DNA from: Microthrixaceae bacterium
GTDB lineage: Bacteria; Actinomycetota; Acidimicrobiia; Acidimicrobiales; Microtrichaceae
Assembly (NCBI GenBank): GCA_020027475.1
Contig: JAHRAZ010000128.1
Coordinates: 62,001-126,000, forward strand
Direction: 5' to 3'
Length of the DNA: 64,000 bases
A program made the translations under genes and the position numbers. Position 1 is the first letter of the stretch, and each line of letters begins with the position of its first letter. Below are positions 17,099 through 25,455 of this stretch, piece after piece. The notes beneath the pieces were generated by a model. The model did no database searches, was not told where the DNA came from, and saw only the letters and a list, made by a program, of their open reading frames with translations.

Positions 17099-18775
17099 AT
17101 GGCCGTTTCGTTCGAACTAAATGGGGCGACACTGACGGTTTCCGAATTCGACGCCGCCGGCAACAAGCGCAGCCTGATGGACGTCCTTCGTGACGAGGGT
17201 GATGCCCTGTCGGTGAAGGACGGGTGTGCTCCCCAGGGACAATGTGGCTGTTGCACGGTGCTGGTGGACGCGAAGGCACGGGTTTCCTGTGTGACCCCGG
17301 TGGTCAGGGTTCGCGGCAAGAAGATCGAAACGCTGGAGGGATTGCCACCGGAAGTCTCTGATGCCTACACCGAGGCCATCGCCGAAGCGGGAGCATCCCA
17401 GTGTGGATTCTGCACTCCGGGCATTGTGATGCGACTGGAGGCTCACCGGCGGGATGAGCGCAGTCCGATTGGGGCTGAGCGTCCTGATGCGCACGCACGT
17501 TCCGACGATGTCGTTCGGGCCGATGCGACCGATGCACTGAAGGCCCACCTGTGTCGATGCACAGGTTGGGAGGGGATCGTGGAATCAGCCGTGCGGTTGG
17601 GATCGGGGACACACGGGGATCCGTCGACCGGACCCACCACAGCTGAGATTTCTGCGACCCGGGAGAGGGCCACGCTGGAGTCCGGTCTGCTGCAACGCTG
17701 GGTTCCCGAGGTGCCACTGGGATTTGGCGCATTCGCCATTGACACTGCTCCGCAGGGAGCGGCGGTGGCTGTTCTGGGGCTCGACGGTGAGTGGCTGCTG
17801 GCGGATTCCATCGGTGAGGCCCGGGCTCTGTCACGCAAGGTGCAGGGTCGGCGGAGTACCGCAAGCGGCCAACCACCAATCGAACTGCCGCCGGGGCAAT
17901 GGGCGGCAACGCTGCGCACCTCATGGGTGGAACCGGCCTATCTCGAAACGGATGCTGCTTGGTGTGAACCCGGCGGAAAGCCCGCGAGTGTTCTGGCCAA
18001 CGGCGGTGCATTCGGTGCGAAAGTGGATAGTCCTCTTCCGGCGGCTGCGGCGGAACTCGCCGATCGCCATGGACGAGCGGTACTGGCGCTGTGGAGTCGG
18101 GAGGATGTCATACGACTTGGATCAAAACGGCCCCCAATGGCCATGGGAGTGAATCCCGATGGAACGGGTATCGCCAGAGTCGCCCGAGCCGATGGCATCG
18201 CCGAAGCCATAGCTTCGGTGGCTCCCGGACTCATCATCGAACAGGTGGATCTCGCCGGCCCGCCGGTCTCGTCCCGGCATCGGGCGGCTGGATGGCTGGA
18301 GGCCTACTGCGCTTTGATTGCTGCCGGCTGCGACACGCCGATCGGCGGATCCAGTGGTGGCTGGAGCGAGGTTCACCAACCGGGTGGTGGATGGGCGCGC
18401 TGTCGGGTGGTGGCGGGCGAGGTTGGAATTGACGGCAACGGAGTGATCGAAGTTGAGGTCGGTGCGGGTGATCCGCTTGATCCGGTGGTGATCCGATCCT
18501 TCGTCACCGGAGCGGTCCACATGGCGGCCGGTCTGGTGGCCAGGGAGTCGATCACCGTTGATGGCGGCGGTGATGTGCAGGACCTCACCATTCGATCGTT
18601 GGGAATCATTCGGGCGTCCGACATGCCCGAAGTGCGAATCAGCATTGCTGCGGTGCAACCTGCGCAAAAACCCGTGGCGGTTTCCGACGCGGTGTTCGTT
18701 GCCTGTGCTGCTGCGATCTGGAACCACCACGGTCGACCGGGAGTATGGCCTACTTTGTGTCGGCCCCTGATCTAG
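17099..18775 (+). CDS. Fusion of a two-cluster 2Fe-2S subunit with a shortened molybdopterin-binding (xanthine dehydrogenase family) domain
   Basis: 558 aa from ATG 17099. Residues 1-165 form a CoxS/XdhC-type subunit: plant-type cluster cysteines in CAPQGQCGCCTV plus Cys64, and the second cluster in QCGFCTPG and LCRCTGW. After a linker, residues about 295-555 match pieces of the molybdenum subunit: GGAFGAK (302-308), LWSREDV, GDPLDPVVIRSFVTGAVHMAAGL, DLTIRSLGIIRASDMPEV and the C-terminal SDAVFVACAAAIW. Molybdenum subunits are normally over 700 aa, so large portions are missing, including the catalytic Glu region. Hydroxylase activity is uncertain. ridA follows after 8 nt. Confidence 0.75.
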   Translation: MAVSFELNGATLTVSEFDAAGNKRSLMDVLRDEGDALSVKDGCAPQGQCGCCTVLVDAKARVSCVTPVVRVRGKKIETLEGLPPEVSDAYTEAIAEAGASQCGFCTPGIVMRLEAHRRDERSPIGAERPDAHARSDDVVRADATDALKAHLCRCTGWEGIVESAVRLGSGTHGDPSTGPTTAEISATRERATLESGLLQRWVPEVPLGFGAFAIDTAPQGAAVAVLGLDGEWLLADSIGEARALSRKVQGRRSTASGQPPIELPPGQWAATLRTSWVEPAYLETDAAWCEPGGKPASVLANGGAFGAKVDSPLPAAAAELADRHGRAVLALWSREDVIRLGSKRPPMAMGVNPDGTGIARVARADGIAEAIASVAPGLIIEQVDLAGPPVSSRHRAAGWLEAYCALIAAGCDTPIGGSSGGWSEVHQPGGGWARCRVVAGEVGIDGNGVIEVEVGAGDPLDPVVIRSFVTGAVHMAAGLVARESITVDGGGDVQDLTIRSLGIIRASDMPEVRISIAAVQPAQKPVAVSDAVFVACAAAIWNHHGRPGVWPTLCRPLI

Positions 18776-18783
18776 GAGATCCA

Positions 18784-19122
18784 ATGCCGCCTGCCTACTC
18801 ACCCGTCTACGCCGCTGGTCCCTGGCGGATCGTTTCCGGTCAGATTGGGCTCACCGACGGGGGACTCCCTGCCGGATTCGCCGATCAGCTCGAAGCCACG
18901 TTGGTCAACCTGAGAACACGGCTCAGTGAGAACGGACTCAGATTGGTTCAAGTTGCCAAGACCACGGTGTTCCTTACTGACATGGCCAACTACGACACGC
19001 TCAATGAGATCTATACGAGATTTTTCGAGGGCCACCTTCCGGCGCGCTCGGCGGTTGCAGTGTCAGGCCTGCCATTTGATGCCTTGGTGGAAATTGAGGC
19101 TTGGGTATTCACGGGCGATTGA
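18784..19122 (+). CDS. ridA: RidA family (YjgF/YER057c/UK114) protein
   Basis: 112 aa from ATG 18784 with TAGGAG upstream; the frame is open to 18745 but that would overlap the preceding gene. The pattern YSPVYAAGPWRIVSGQIGL, the VVNL-like helix (ATLVNLRTRL), KTTVFLTDMANYDTLNEIY and PARSAVAVSGLP is typical. The usual catalytic Arg is retained in PARSAV. RidA hydrolyses reactive enamine/imine intermediates. It is probably cotranscribed with the 2Fe-2S/molybdopterin fusion (8 nt gap). Confidence 0.9.
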   Translation: MPPAYSPVYAAGPWRIVSGQIGLTDGGLPAGFADQLEATLVNLRTRLSENGLRLVQVAKTTVFLTDMANYDTLNEIYTRFFEGHLPARSAVAVSGLPFDALVEIEAWVFTGD

Positions 19123-19153
19123 ATGGCTTCACTGCATCGGGCAGACTGTGGGC

Positions 19154-19312
19154 ATGCTTGGCCCGATCCTGATGATCATCGCACTCGTGATCGCCATTCC
19201 GGTGGCCGTGTTCATCTCCGCAGCAGTGATGGCAGTGATCCTTGGGCAGTCCCTGACCCATGAAGGCGAGTATCGCAACGAAGACAGCGAACTGCTCGAC
19301 CTCAACCTCTGA
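19154..19312 (+). CDS. Small single-span membrane protein, unknown
   Basis: 52 aa: MLGPILMIIALVIAIPVAV and onwards is one long hydrophobic helix (residues 4-30), then a charged tail (HEGEYRNEDSELLDLNL). I do not recognise a family. It lies 31 nt after ridA on the same strand, with no clear ribosome binding site. The hydrophobic/charged composition suggests a real gene, but a spurious ORF cannot be excluded. The 86 bp that follow (19313-19398) are very GC-rich and contain nothing I can name. Confidence 0.5.
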   Translation: MLGPILMIIALVIAIPVAVFISAAVMAVILGQSLTHEGEYRNEDSELLDLNL

Positions 19313-19398
19313 GAGCGCGGTCCGGCGGAGCGCGGCCCAACTGGGCACGGCGCGCCCCGCAGCGGCCCGAGCGGTGTCCGCCCTTCGTTGAGCTGGCC

Positions 19399-20070
19399 TC
19401 AGGCTCCCCAGCGGGATTCGCCGAACTTGTAGCCCACTGAACGCACGGTTTGGATCAATCCCGCCTGTTCTTCGCCCAATTTTGCCCGAAGGCGACGTAT
19501 GTGAACGTCCACGGTGCGCGCTCCGCCGTAGTACTCGTAGCCCCAGACCCGCGACAGAAGGATCTCCCGGGTGAAGACTCGGCCCGGATTCGAGGCCAGG
19601 AACTTCAGCAGCTCGTATTCCATGTAGGTGAGGTCGAGTGGCGTGCCTTCGATGGAGGCTTGGTAGGTCTCCAAGTTCAACTCGAGTGATTCGTATTGAA
19701 CCACCTCGGGCGGCAGGTCCAAGCCGGATTCAGAGGCCAGTAGGTGCTTGATGCGAGCTTCGAGTTCCGAAGGGTGGGCGGGCACCACACAGAAGTCGTC
19801 GTACGCATCGTGGCGACCTTCGAGTTCAGCCAGCTGCGAACCGCGAACCAACAACAGAAGTGGGGCCACGTTCAGATCTCCACGCCGCAACAGCCGCGCC
19901 ATCGCGAATCCGGCTTCGGGGCTTTCCTCCGCAGACACCACTGCACCCGAAAACAGGCCGCTGCGTGCTCCCGCCTCGTCGGAGATGGCTTGCCAGGCTA
20001 TGCCGGCAACGTCGAGAACCCGTATCAGGTCATGGGGAGCCGGATCAGGCCAGATCAGCATCGGCTGCAT
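19399..20070 (-). CDS. glnR: GlnR-like orphan response regulator (OmpR-type winged helix)
   Basis: 223 aa from ATG 20070, only 2 nt after the stop of the GSI gene, so cotranscribed with it. The N-terminal receiver-like domain lacks the phosphoacceptor Asp (LFSGAVVSAEES at that place), as expected for atypical GlnR proteins. The C-terminal OmpR/PhoB DNA-binding domain is intact (LDLTYMEYELLKFLASNPGRVFTREILLSRVWGYEYYGGARTV region; RRLRAKLGE; TVRSVGYKF). GlnR controls nitrogen assimilation genes in actinobacteria. Adjacency to two glutamine synthetases and to a GlnR-type operator supports the call. Confidence 0.85.
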   Translation of the reverse strand: MQPMLIWPDPAPHDLIRVLDVAGIAWQAISDEAGARSGLFSGAVVSAEESPEAGFAMARLLRRGDLNVAPLLLLVRGSQLAELEGRHDAYDDFCVVPAHPSELEARIKHLLASESGLDLPPEVVQYESLELNLETYQASIEGTPLDLTYMEYELLKFLASNPGRVFTREILLSRVWGYEYYGGARTVDVHIRRLRAKLGEEQAGLIQTVRSVGYKFGESRWGA

Positions 20071-20072
20071 CG

Positions 20073-21401
20073 TTACCAACTGCTCAGGTAGCGGCGGAGC
20101 TCGAAGCTCGATACGTGGGTGCGGTAGTCGCCCCATTCGGCTCGTTTGTTCCTCAGGAACCATTCGAAGATGTGTTCTCCCAAGGCTTCTCTGACGAGTT
20201 CGGAACCCTCCATGCGGTCGAGTGCCACCGACAGGTTGGCGGGAAGAAGTTTATGGTCGGTTGAGGTCCGTTCGGACTCGTCGCCCAGACGTCCGAGCGA
20301 TGCAGGACCCAGTTCGTACCCATCACGGATCCCCTTGAGGCCGGCCGCGAGGATCACCGAGTAGGCGAGATAGGGATTACAGGCTGAGTCGAGCGCCCGG
20401 TATTCGATCCGGGTGCCGAGCGATTCCTTGTCTTTCTTGGGAACAGGAATTCGAACCAGAGCTGTGCGGTCATTGTGGGCCCAAGCGATGTTCACCGGCG
20501 CCTCGTATCCTGCCACCAGTCTCTTGTAGGAGTTCACAAGTTGGTTGGTCACGGCTGTGAATTCTCCAGCGTGGGTCAGCACTCCGGCCATGAATGCACG
20601 CGCGGTGCCGGACAAACCGTCGTCGGCATCCGGATCGTAGAACGCGTTCTGGTCAGCAGACCACAGCGAAAGGTGCGTGTGCATGCCCGAGCCCTGCACT
20701 CCCTCCATTGGTTTCGGCATGAATGTTGCATGCACACCGGTCTCCATGGCCACCTCGCGAACGATCATCCGCAGGGTCATGATGTTGTCGGACATCGCGA
20801 GGGCATCGGTGTACCGAAGGTCGATCTCGTGTTGGGAGGGAGCGTCTTCGTGGAAGGCGTATTCCACGGGGATTCCCGTGGCTTCCAATCGCCGGATGGT
20901 GGATCGGCGCAGGTCGCTGTTCTCGTCCAGGGTCGTGTGATCGAAGTAACCTGCATCGTCCAGCGGCTGAGGCCGCACCGCGGGGTCGGCCGAAGCCAGA
21001 TAGAAGAACTCGACTTCGGGGGCGCACATGAACTGGAAACCGGCGTTGGAGGCGGCGGTGAGATTCCGGCGAAGAACCTGTCGGGGATCACCTTCGAAGG
21101 GTGAGCCGTCGAGGTTTGCGATGTCACAGAAGACCCGGGCCGTGATCTCATCGTCGTGGCTCGGCATCAGCTGAAATGAGTCGGGATCGGGCAGCGCAAG
21201 GACGTCGCTTTCCTGAATCCGGCTGAAACCATCGATGGCCGAGCCGTCGAACTGCACGCCTTCCTCAAAGGCTGCCTCGAGTTCAACGGGCGAAATAGCG
21301 ACTGACTTGAGCTGGCCGAGTACGTCGGTGAACCAGAGCCGGATCAGTCGTACGCTTCGTTCTTCGACTGTGCGCAGCACGTAGTCCTGCTGGTTGTCCA
21401 T
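20073..21401 (-). CDS. glnA: Glutamine synthetase, type I (GSI-alpha-like)
   Basis: 442 aa, ATG 21401 with AGGAGAAG upstream. GSI blocks are visible: FDGSAIDGFSRIQESDV, the metal/glutamate site EVEFFYL, HEDAPSQHEIDLRY, GSGMHTHLSLW, NSYKRLVAGYEAPV and RIEYRALDSACNPYL. The adenylylation-loop tyrosine of GSI-beta (NLYDLP) is absent; the region reads ANLSVALDRM, so it is probably not regulated by adenylylation. It makes glutamine from glutamate, ammonia and ATP. It leads the glnA-glnR operon and is divergent from a GSII gene. Confidence 0.93.
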   Translation of the reverse strand: MDNQQDYVLRTVEERSVRLIRLWFTDVLGQLKSVAISPVELEAAFEEGVQFDGSAIDGFSRIQESDVLALPDPDSFQLMPSHDDEITARVFCDIANLDGSPFEGDPRQVLRRNLTAASNAGFQFMCAPEVEFFYLASADPAVRPQPLDDAGYFDHTTLDENSDLRRSTIRRLEATGIPVEYAFHEDAPSQHEIDLRYTDALAMSDNIMTLRMIVREVAMETGVHATFMPKPMEGVQGSGMHTHLSLWSADQNAFYDPDADDGLSGTARAFMAGVLTHAGEFTAVTNQLVNSYKRLVAGYEAPVNIAWAHNDRTALVRIPVPKKDKESLGTRIEYRALDSACNPYLAYSVILAAGLKGIRDGYELGPASLGRLGDESERTSTDHKLLPANLSVALDRMEGSELVREALGEHIFEWFLRNKRAEWGDYRTHVSSFELRRYLSSW

Positions 21402-21529
21402 GGACTTCTCCTGAAGAGGGAATCAGATTCAAGTCTGGCACCATGGCCCGCGGTGCCGGTAGTTCACGAATCGGTTCGAGATGGGTGATTCTGCCTCGGC
21501 TTCGGGGATCTTGCGCACCTGGATGGTTC

Positions 21530-21568
21530 GTTCACACGCCGTTCACAATCGGGCAACCGATGGGTAAT
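21530..21568. promoter_or_regulatory. Four-box GlnR-type operator between the two glutamine synthetase genes
   Basis: Four 5-mers follow one another with exactly 6 bp between them: TTCAC (21531), TTCAC (21542), GCAAC (21553), GTAAT (21564), an 11-bp period. The known GlnR box is gTnAC-n6-GnAAC with n6 spacing, so the architecture fits. It lies in the 308-bp divergent region 21402-21709, which holds no gene. The rest of that region shows nothing I can assign apart from the ribosome binding sites. Confidence 0.65.
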
Positions 21569-21709
21569 CAGTGGGACTCACACTGCGTGCGCGGCGGGTG
21601 AGGATCATCCGAAGTCCGTCTCGGGTGGAGGATTCCTCCCGTGGGGTGTAAGTCTGTACGGATTGCCAGCACGAAGCGTGGCGGCAACATCGAGAAAAGG
21701 GTGACATCA

Positions 21710-22726
21710 GTGGCATTCAGAGCCGAATACATCTGGACCGACGGTACCGAACCAGTCCCGTTGATGCGTTCAAAGACCAGGATCATGGACGGCGGCGAAC
21801 CTCCCATCTGGGGATTCGACGGTTCGTCGACCAATCAGGCCACCGGCGACAACTCGGACTGCGTTCTCAACCCGGTCTTCACCTGTGCCGATCCGCTGCG
21901 TGGTGGAGACGACATCCTCGTTCTGTGTGAGGTTCTCCTTCCGGAGACCATGGAGCCGCATCCCACCAACCATCGTGCGGCTTGTGCGGAGGTCGCGGCG
22001 AAGTTCGCTGATCACGAGCCGTGGTTCGGCATGGAGCAGGAGTACACGTTCTTCGAAGAAGGGCGCCCGCTGGGTTGGCCCGTCGAGGGTTACTACTTCC
22101 CGGCGCCCCAAGGTCCGTACTATTGCGGCGTGGGTGCCACGGAGATTTCCGGCCGCAACATCGTGGAAGCACACACAAGCGCCTGCATGGAGGCAGGCCT
22201 CTCGATCTCCGGGACCAATGCCGAGGTGATGCTCGGTCAGTGGGAATACCAGATCGGACCGTCCGGACCGCTCGAGGTTGCCGACGAGATGTGGATGGCT
22301 CGCTACCTGCTCTACCGCATCGCCGAGGATTTCGGCGTGAATGCCTCCATCTCGGCCAAGCCCATCAAGGGCGACTGGAACGGTGCCGGCTGTCACACCA
22401 ACTTCTCCACGAACGCCATGCGCGAGAGCTATGAACCCATCATCGCTGCCTGTGAGGCCATGGGTGCCGAAGGCAAGGTCGAGGAACACCTCGAGGGGTA
22501 CGGCCATGGATACGAAGACCGTCTGACCGGCATGCACGAGACCGCTCACTTCACGGAGTTCCGCTACGGCGTTTCCGACCGCGGAGCTTCGATCCGCATT
22601 CCATGGCAGGTTGCCCAGGATCAGAAGGGTTACATCGAGGATCGTCGGCCGAACGCCAACATCGATCCTTACATCGTTTCACGATTGATCACGAACACGA
22701 TCTGTTCGGTAATCGACCCGGCCTGA
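21710..22726 (+). CDS. glnII: Glutamine synthetase, type II (eukaryotic type)
   Basis: 338 aa from GTG 21710 (AAAAGG about 9 nt upstream); a second GTG at 21701 is in frame. The start VAFRAEYIWTDGTEP and RSKTRIMDGGEPPIWGFDGSSTNQA are classic GSII, as are WFGMEQEYTFFE, GTNAEVMLGQWEYQIG and GAGCHTNFST. GSII enzymes are decamers found in actinobacteria, rhizobia and eukaryotes, and are usually induced under nitrogen limitation. It faces the GSI-glnR operon across the four-box operator. A GC-rich hairpin follows. Confidence 0.95.
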   Translation: MAFRAEYIWTDGTEPVPLMRSKTRIMDGGEPPIWGFDGSSTNQATGDNSDCVLNPVFTCADPLRGGDDILVLCEVLLPETMEPHPTNHRAACAEVAAKFADHEPWFGMEQEYTFFEEGRPLGWPVEGYYFPAPQGPYYCGVGATEISGRNIVEAHTSACMEAGLSISGTNAEVMLGQWEYQIGPSGPLEVADEMWMARYLLYRIAEDFGVNASISAKPIKGDWNGAGCHTNFSTNAMRESYEPIIAACEAMGAEGKVEEHLEGYGHGYEDRLTGMHETAHFTEFRYGVSDRGASIRIPWQVAQDQKGYIEDRRPNANIDPYIVSRLITNTICSVIDPA

Positions 22727-22753
22727 CCAATCCGGCGGAAATCTGGTTGACAC

Positions 22754-22771
22754 GGGGGCCTTCGGGCCCTC
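22754..22771 (+). terminator. GC-rich hairpin after glnII
   Basis: GGGGGCC-TTCG-GGCCCTC forms a 7-bp stem (one G-T pair) on a TTCG tetraloop, 28 nt after the GSII stop. No T-run follows, so termination may be incomplete or Rho-assisted. Confidence 0.5.
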
Positions 22772-22803
22772 ATGTCGCGTGCGGGGACTCCCCGGCCACC
22801 CGG

Positions 22804-22819
22804 TATTGTCAGTTCGGTG
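22804..22819 (+). promoter_or_regulatory. Leaderless -10 (TATTGT) before nadE
   Basis: TATTGT 22804-22809, 7-nt spacer, GTG 22817. It supports this start over the in-frame ATG at 22772, which would overlap the hairpin. Confidence 0.6.
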
Positions 22820-24625
22820 AGTGAGCTTCGGATCGCCCTCTGTCAGATCAACACCCGCGTGGGTGACCTCGCTGCCAACGTTGATCGTATTCGGGAGGCA
22901 TACACCGAATCCGAGGCTGCCGGGGCCGATGTGGCGCTGTTTCCCGAACTGGCCATCACCGGGTACCCGCCAGAGGACCTACTCCTCAAGCCCGGCTTTC
23001 TCCGCGCGGGTGCTGACGCGCTTGTCGATCTGGCCGCCTCCCTGACGGGACACTGCGCGGCAGTGGTTGGCTGGGTTGAGGGCCGGCGCCCCCGGGGCAC
23101 CGAAGCCCACGATGCAACTCACGGGCCATGGAACTCCGCAGCTGTCCTCCACGGCGGGGAAGTGGTGGGCAGTTACCGCAAGCAGTGTCTGCCGAACTAC
23201 GCGGTGTTCGACGAGAAGCGCTACTTCGACGCTGGTTCGACCATGCAGCCGTTGTTCCGCATCGCCGGCTCAGATCTGGCCGTAACCATTTGTGAGGACA
23301 TCTGGGTTGCGGGAGGTCCCGCCGAAGTTGCGGCGCGCCACGGTGCCTCGGCAGTGCTGAACATCAATGCGTCGCCCTTCCGGTCGGGAAAGCAGGCTGT
23401 TCGCGAGGACACCCTGCGGATCCGAACTCTGGCCGCCGGAATACCGATTGCATATGTCAATCAGGTGGGCGGCCAGGACGAACTGATCTTCGACGGCGGA
23501 TCAATGGTGATGCACCAAGGTGAGCTGCTGGCTCGGTCCCCTCGGTTTGTCGAGTGCGTCTCGATTGTTGATCTCGATCTCGAGGATCCCGATGGTGCAC
23601 CTCTGGATGCGGTGACACCGGTGAGCGGGCCACGTCAGAGGGGATCCCGCAGGCCTGAAGCCGGCGCCGGCTCCGAACCGGTGGTTGGTGAGCCAGTGGT
23701 CGCCCACTCGCCGGAAGGACCGCAGGAGCTCTGGGATGCGCTGTGCCTGGGCACCGCCGACTACGTTCGCAAGAACGGATTCTCGGATGTGGTTCTCGGT
23801 CTCTCCGGCGGGGTGGACAGTGCCCTGGTGGCAGCGATTGCGGCGGACGCTCTCGGAGCAGCGCACGTGCACGTGGTTCTGATGCCTTCGCGGTACTCCA
23901 GTGGCCACTCGGTTGCCGACGCCGGACAACTGGCACTGAACCTCGGTCTTGACCAGCGCACCATCGCCATCGAGGACGGCCACAAGGCATTCCTCGACAT
24001 GTTGGCTCCATCCTTCTCCGACACGGAACCGGGTCTGACCGAGGAAAATCTGCAATCGCGAATCCGCGGGGTGCTGCTGATGGCCCTTTCCAACAAGTTC
24101 GGCTGGCTCGTCCTGACCACCGGAAACAAGAGTGAAACCGCCGTCGGGTACTCCACCCTGTACGGCGACTCGGCGGGTGGTCTCGCGGTGATCAAGGATC
24201 TGCCCAAGCTCGATGTCTACGAGCTCTGCCGGTGGCGAAACGAACAGACGGATTCACCATGGATCCCGGATGACATTCTCGTCAAGGCGCCATCAGCAGA
24301 GTTGCGACCCGGCCAGACCGATCAGCAGAGCTTGCCCTCATACGAAGTCCTGGATCCCTTGATTCAGGACTACGTCGACGGAGACATGTCCGCCGGTCAG
24401 CTGGTGGAAGCCGGCCACGATCCCGATCTGGTGGTCCGGATCACCCGCTTGGTTGATCTTGCGGAATTCAAGCGCCGCCAGTCTCCACCAGGACTCCGGC
24501 TTTCGGAGAAGGCGTTTGGCCGGGACCGTCGCCTGCCGATCACCAACGGCTACCGGCCAACTCTGCGTTCCGAGGGCGGTGCAACCGCGCAGGACCCACA
24601 GAGCTCGCCCAGCACCGACCGGTGA
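22817..24625 (+). CDS. nadE: Glutamine-dependent NAD+ synthetase
   Basis: 602 aa from GTG 22817. The N-terminal nitrilase-type amidase has the Glu-Lys-Cys triad: LFPELAITGYPPED, YRKQCLPNY and TICEDIW. The C-terminal synthetase has the PP-loop LGLSGGVDSALVAAIA, the TTGNKSETAVGYSTLYGD block and the substrate segment TDQQSLPSYE. It converts nicotinate adenine dinucleotide to NAD using glutamine. It lies beside the glutamine synthetases, so glutamine supply and use are adjacent. It shares one base with the next gene (TGATG). Confidence 0.95.
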   Translation: MSELRIALCQINTRVGDLAANVDRIREAYTESEAAGADVALFPELAITGYPPEDLLLKPGFLRAGADALVDLAASLTGHCAAVVGWVEGRRPRGTEAHDATHGPWNSAAVLHGGEVVGSYRKQCLPNYAVFDEKRYFDAGSTMQPLFRIAGSDLAVTICEDIWVAGGPAEVAARHGASAVLNINASPFRSGKQAVREDTLRIRTLAAGIPIAYVNQVGGQDELIFDGGSMVMHQGELLARSPRFVECVSIVDLDLEDPDGAPLDAVTPVSGPRQRGSRRPEAGAGSEPVVGEPVVAHSPEGPQELWDALCLGTADYVRKNGFSDVVLGLSGGVDSALVAAIAADALGAAHVHVVLMPSRYSSGHSVADAGQLALNLGLDQRTIAIEDGHKAFLDMLAPSFSDTEPGLTEENLQSRIRGVLLMALSNKFGWLVLTTGNKSETAVGYSTLYGDSAGGLAVIKDLPKLDVYELCRWRNEQTDSPWIPDDILVKAPSAELRPGQTDQQSLPSYEVLDPLIQDYVDGDMSAGQLVEAGHDPDLVVRITRLVDLAEFKRRQSPPGLRLSEKAFGRDRRLPITNGYRPTLRSEGGATAQDPQSSPSTDR

Positions 24626-25200
24626 TGGAAGAATTCTCTGCGATGGACCGTCCCTTGACCCTCATCGAAGTGGCGCAGGTCATTTCGGAGTACATGGAAC
24701 GCGAGCGTTTCCTCTTCGAGCTCACTGGGGGATGGTCATCGGATGGCGACGTTGATTCCTGTCGGGGATTCTTCGCCGAACAGTCGGCCTTCCATGCCTG
24801 GCGTCTCGAGCAGTGGGAAGCACGCCTGCCGCGGTCGGTGGAACCGGACCGGTTGGCACTCGATGAAACTGTGGCGGGACTCCGTTCCGCAGCACTCAGT
24901 GGGACAGGATTGGCCGACCTGGGCGATGACGGTCGACGTCTCGGCGTCTGGTCCTGGGTTCTCATTCCCCATTCCGTGGCGGGCTACCGCGATCACGCTG
25001 ACCGACTCAGCGAACCGGCTGACCGTGGTCTGCGGCGGATGCGGGGGATCGTCGGTGAGGATTCAGTTGCATCGATGCTTGCCGGGCAGAGCCTCCTTCG
25101 GAATATCATGACCCGATCTGATGGTTATGCCGGTGGTGGAGCCGAAATGGCCGAGCTGGTCGCCGAGGCGGTGCGGCAGGTGGGACTTCAGCTCTGGTGA
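24625..25200 (+). CDS. Uncharacterised mainly helical protein coupled to nadE
   Basis: 191 aa from ATG 24625, translationally coupled to nadE by TGATG. The sequence looks all-alpha, with possible ferritin-like helices (YMERERFLFELTGGW; FFAEQSAFHAWRLEQWEARLP; IPHSVAGYRDHADRL). Glu/His residues occur at suggestive positions, but no clean ExxH pairs are visible, so a ferritin-like di-iron fold is only a guess. Related sequences might exist mainly in this lineage. I cannot assign a function. Confidence 0.6.
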   Translation: MEEFSAMDRPLTLIEVAQVISEYMERERFLFELTGGWSSDGDVDSCRGFFAEQSAFHAWRLEQWEARLPRSVEPDRLALDETVAGLRSAALSGTGLADLGDDGRRLGVWSWVLIPHSVAGYRDHADRLSEPADRGLRRMRGIVGEDSVASMLAGQSLLRNIMTRSDGYAGGGAEMAELVAEAVRQVGLQLW

Positions 25201-25332
25201 AAGAACTTTTCTCCAAGTTGACACCAAAGTCAGGCCGAAAACGTCCTCGGAGTCTGATGTGAGAGCAGTTGAAAGTCGCTGAAAAGAGCTGAGGTTCCTC
25301 AAAAGTCTGGAGCACTATGCAGGATTGCTTGG

Positions 25333-25361
25333 TTGGACCCCCTTGACTTGATCCGTACAGT
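25333..25361 (+). promoter_or_regulatory. Sigma70-type promoter of the sigma factor gene
   Basis: TTGGAC (25333-25338), a 17-bp spacer and TACAGT (25356-25361) give a well-formed -35/-10 pair, about 95 nt before the start codon. The upstream 130 bp (25201-25332) are relatively A-rich and contain no gene. Confidence 0.6.
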
Positions 25362-25455
25362 GGTAAGGGCGATTCGCGGGATGTGAACAATTTTTCGCGG
25401 AGCCAACCAATAATTCCCAGAAACACGACGATTCCTAGACAAATGAGGTACCAAG

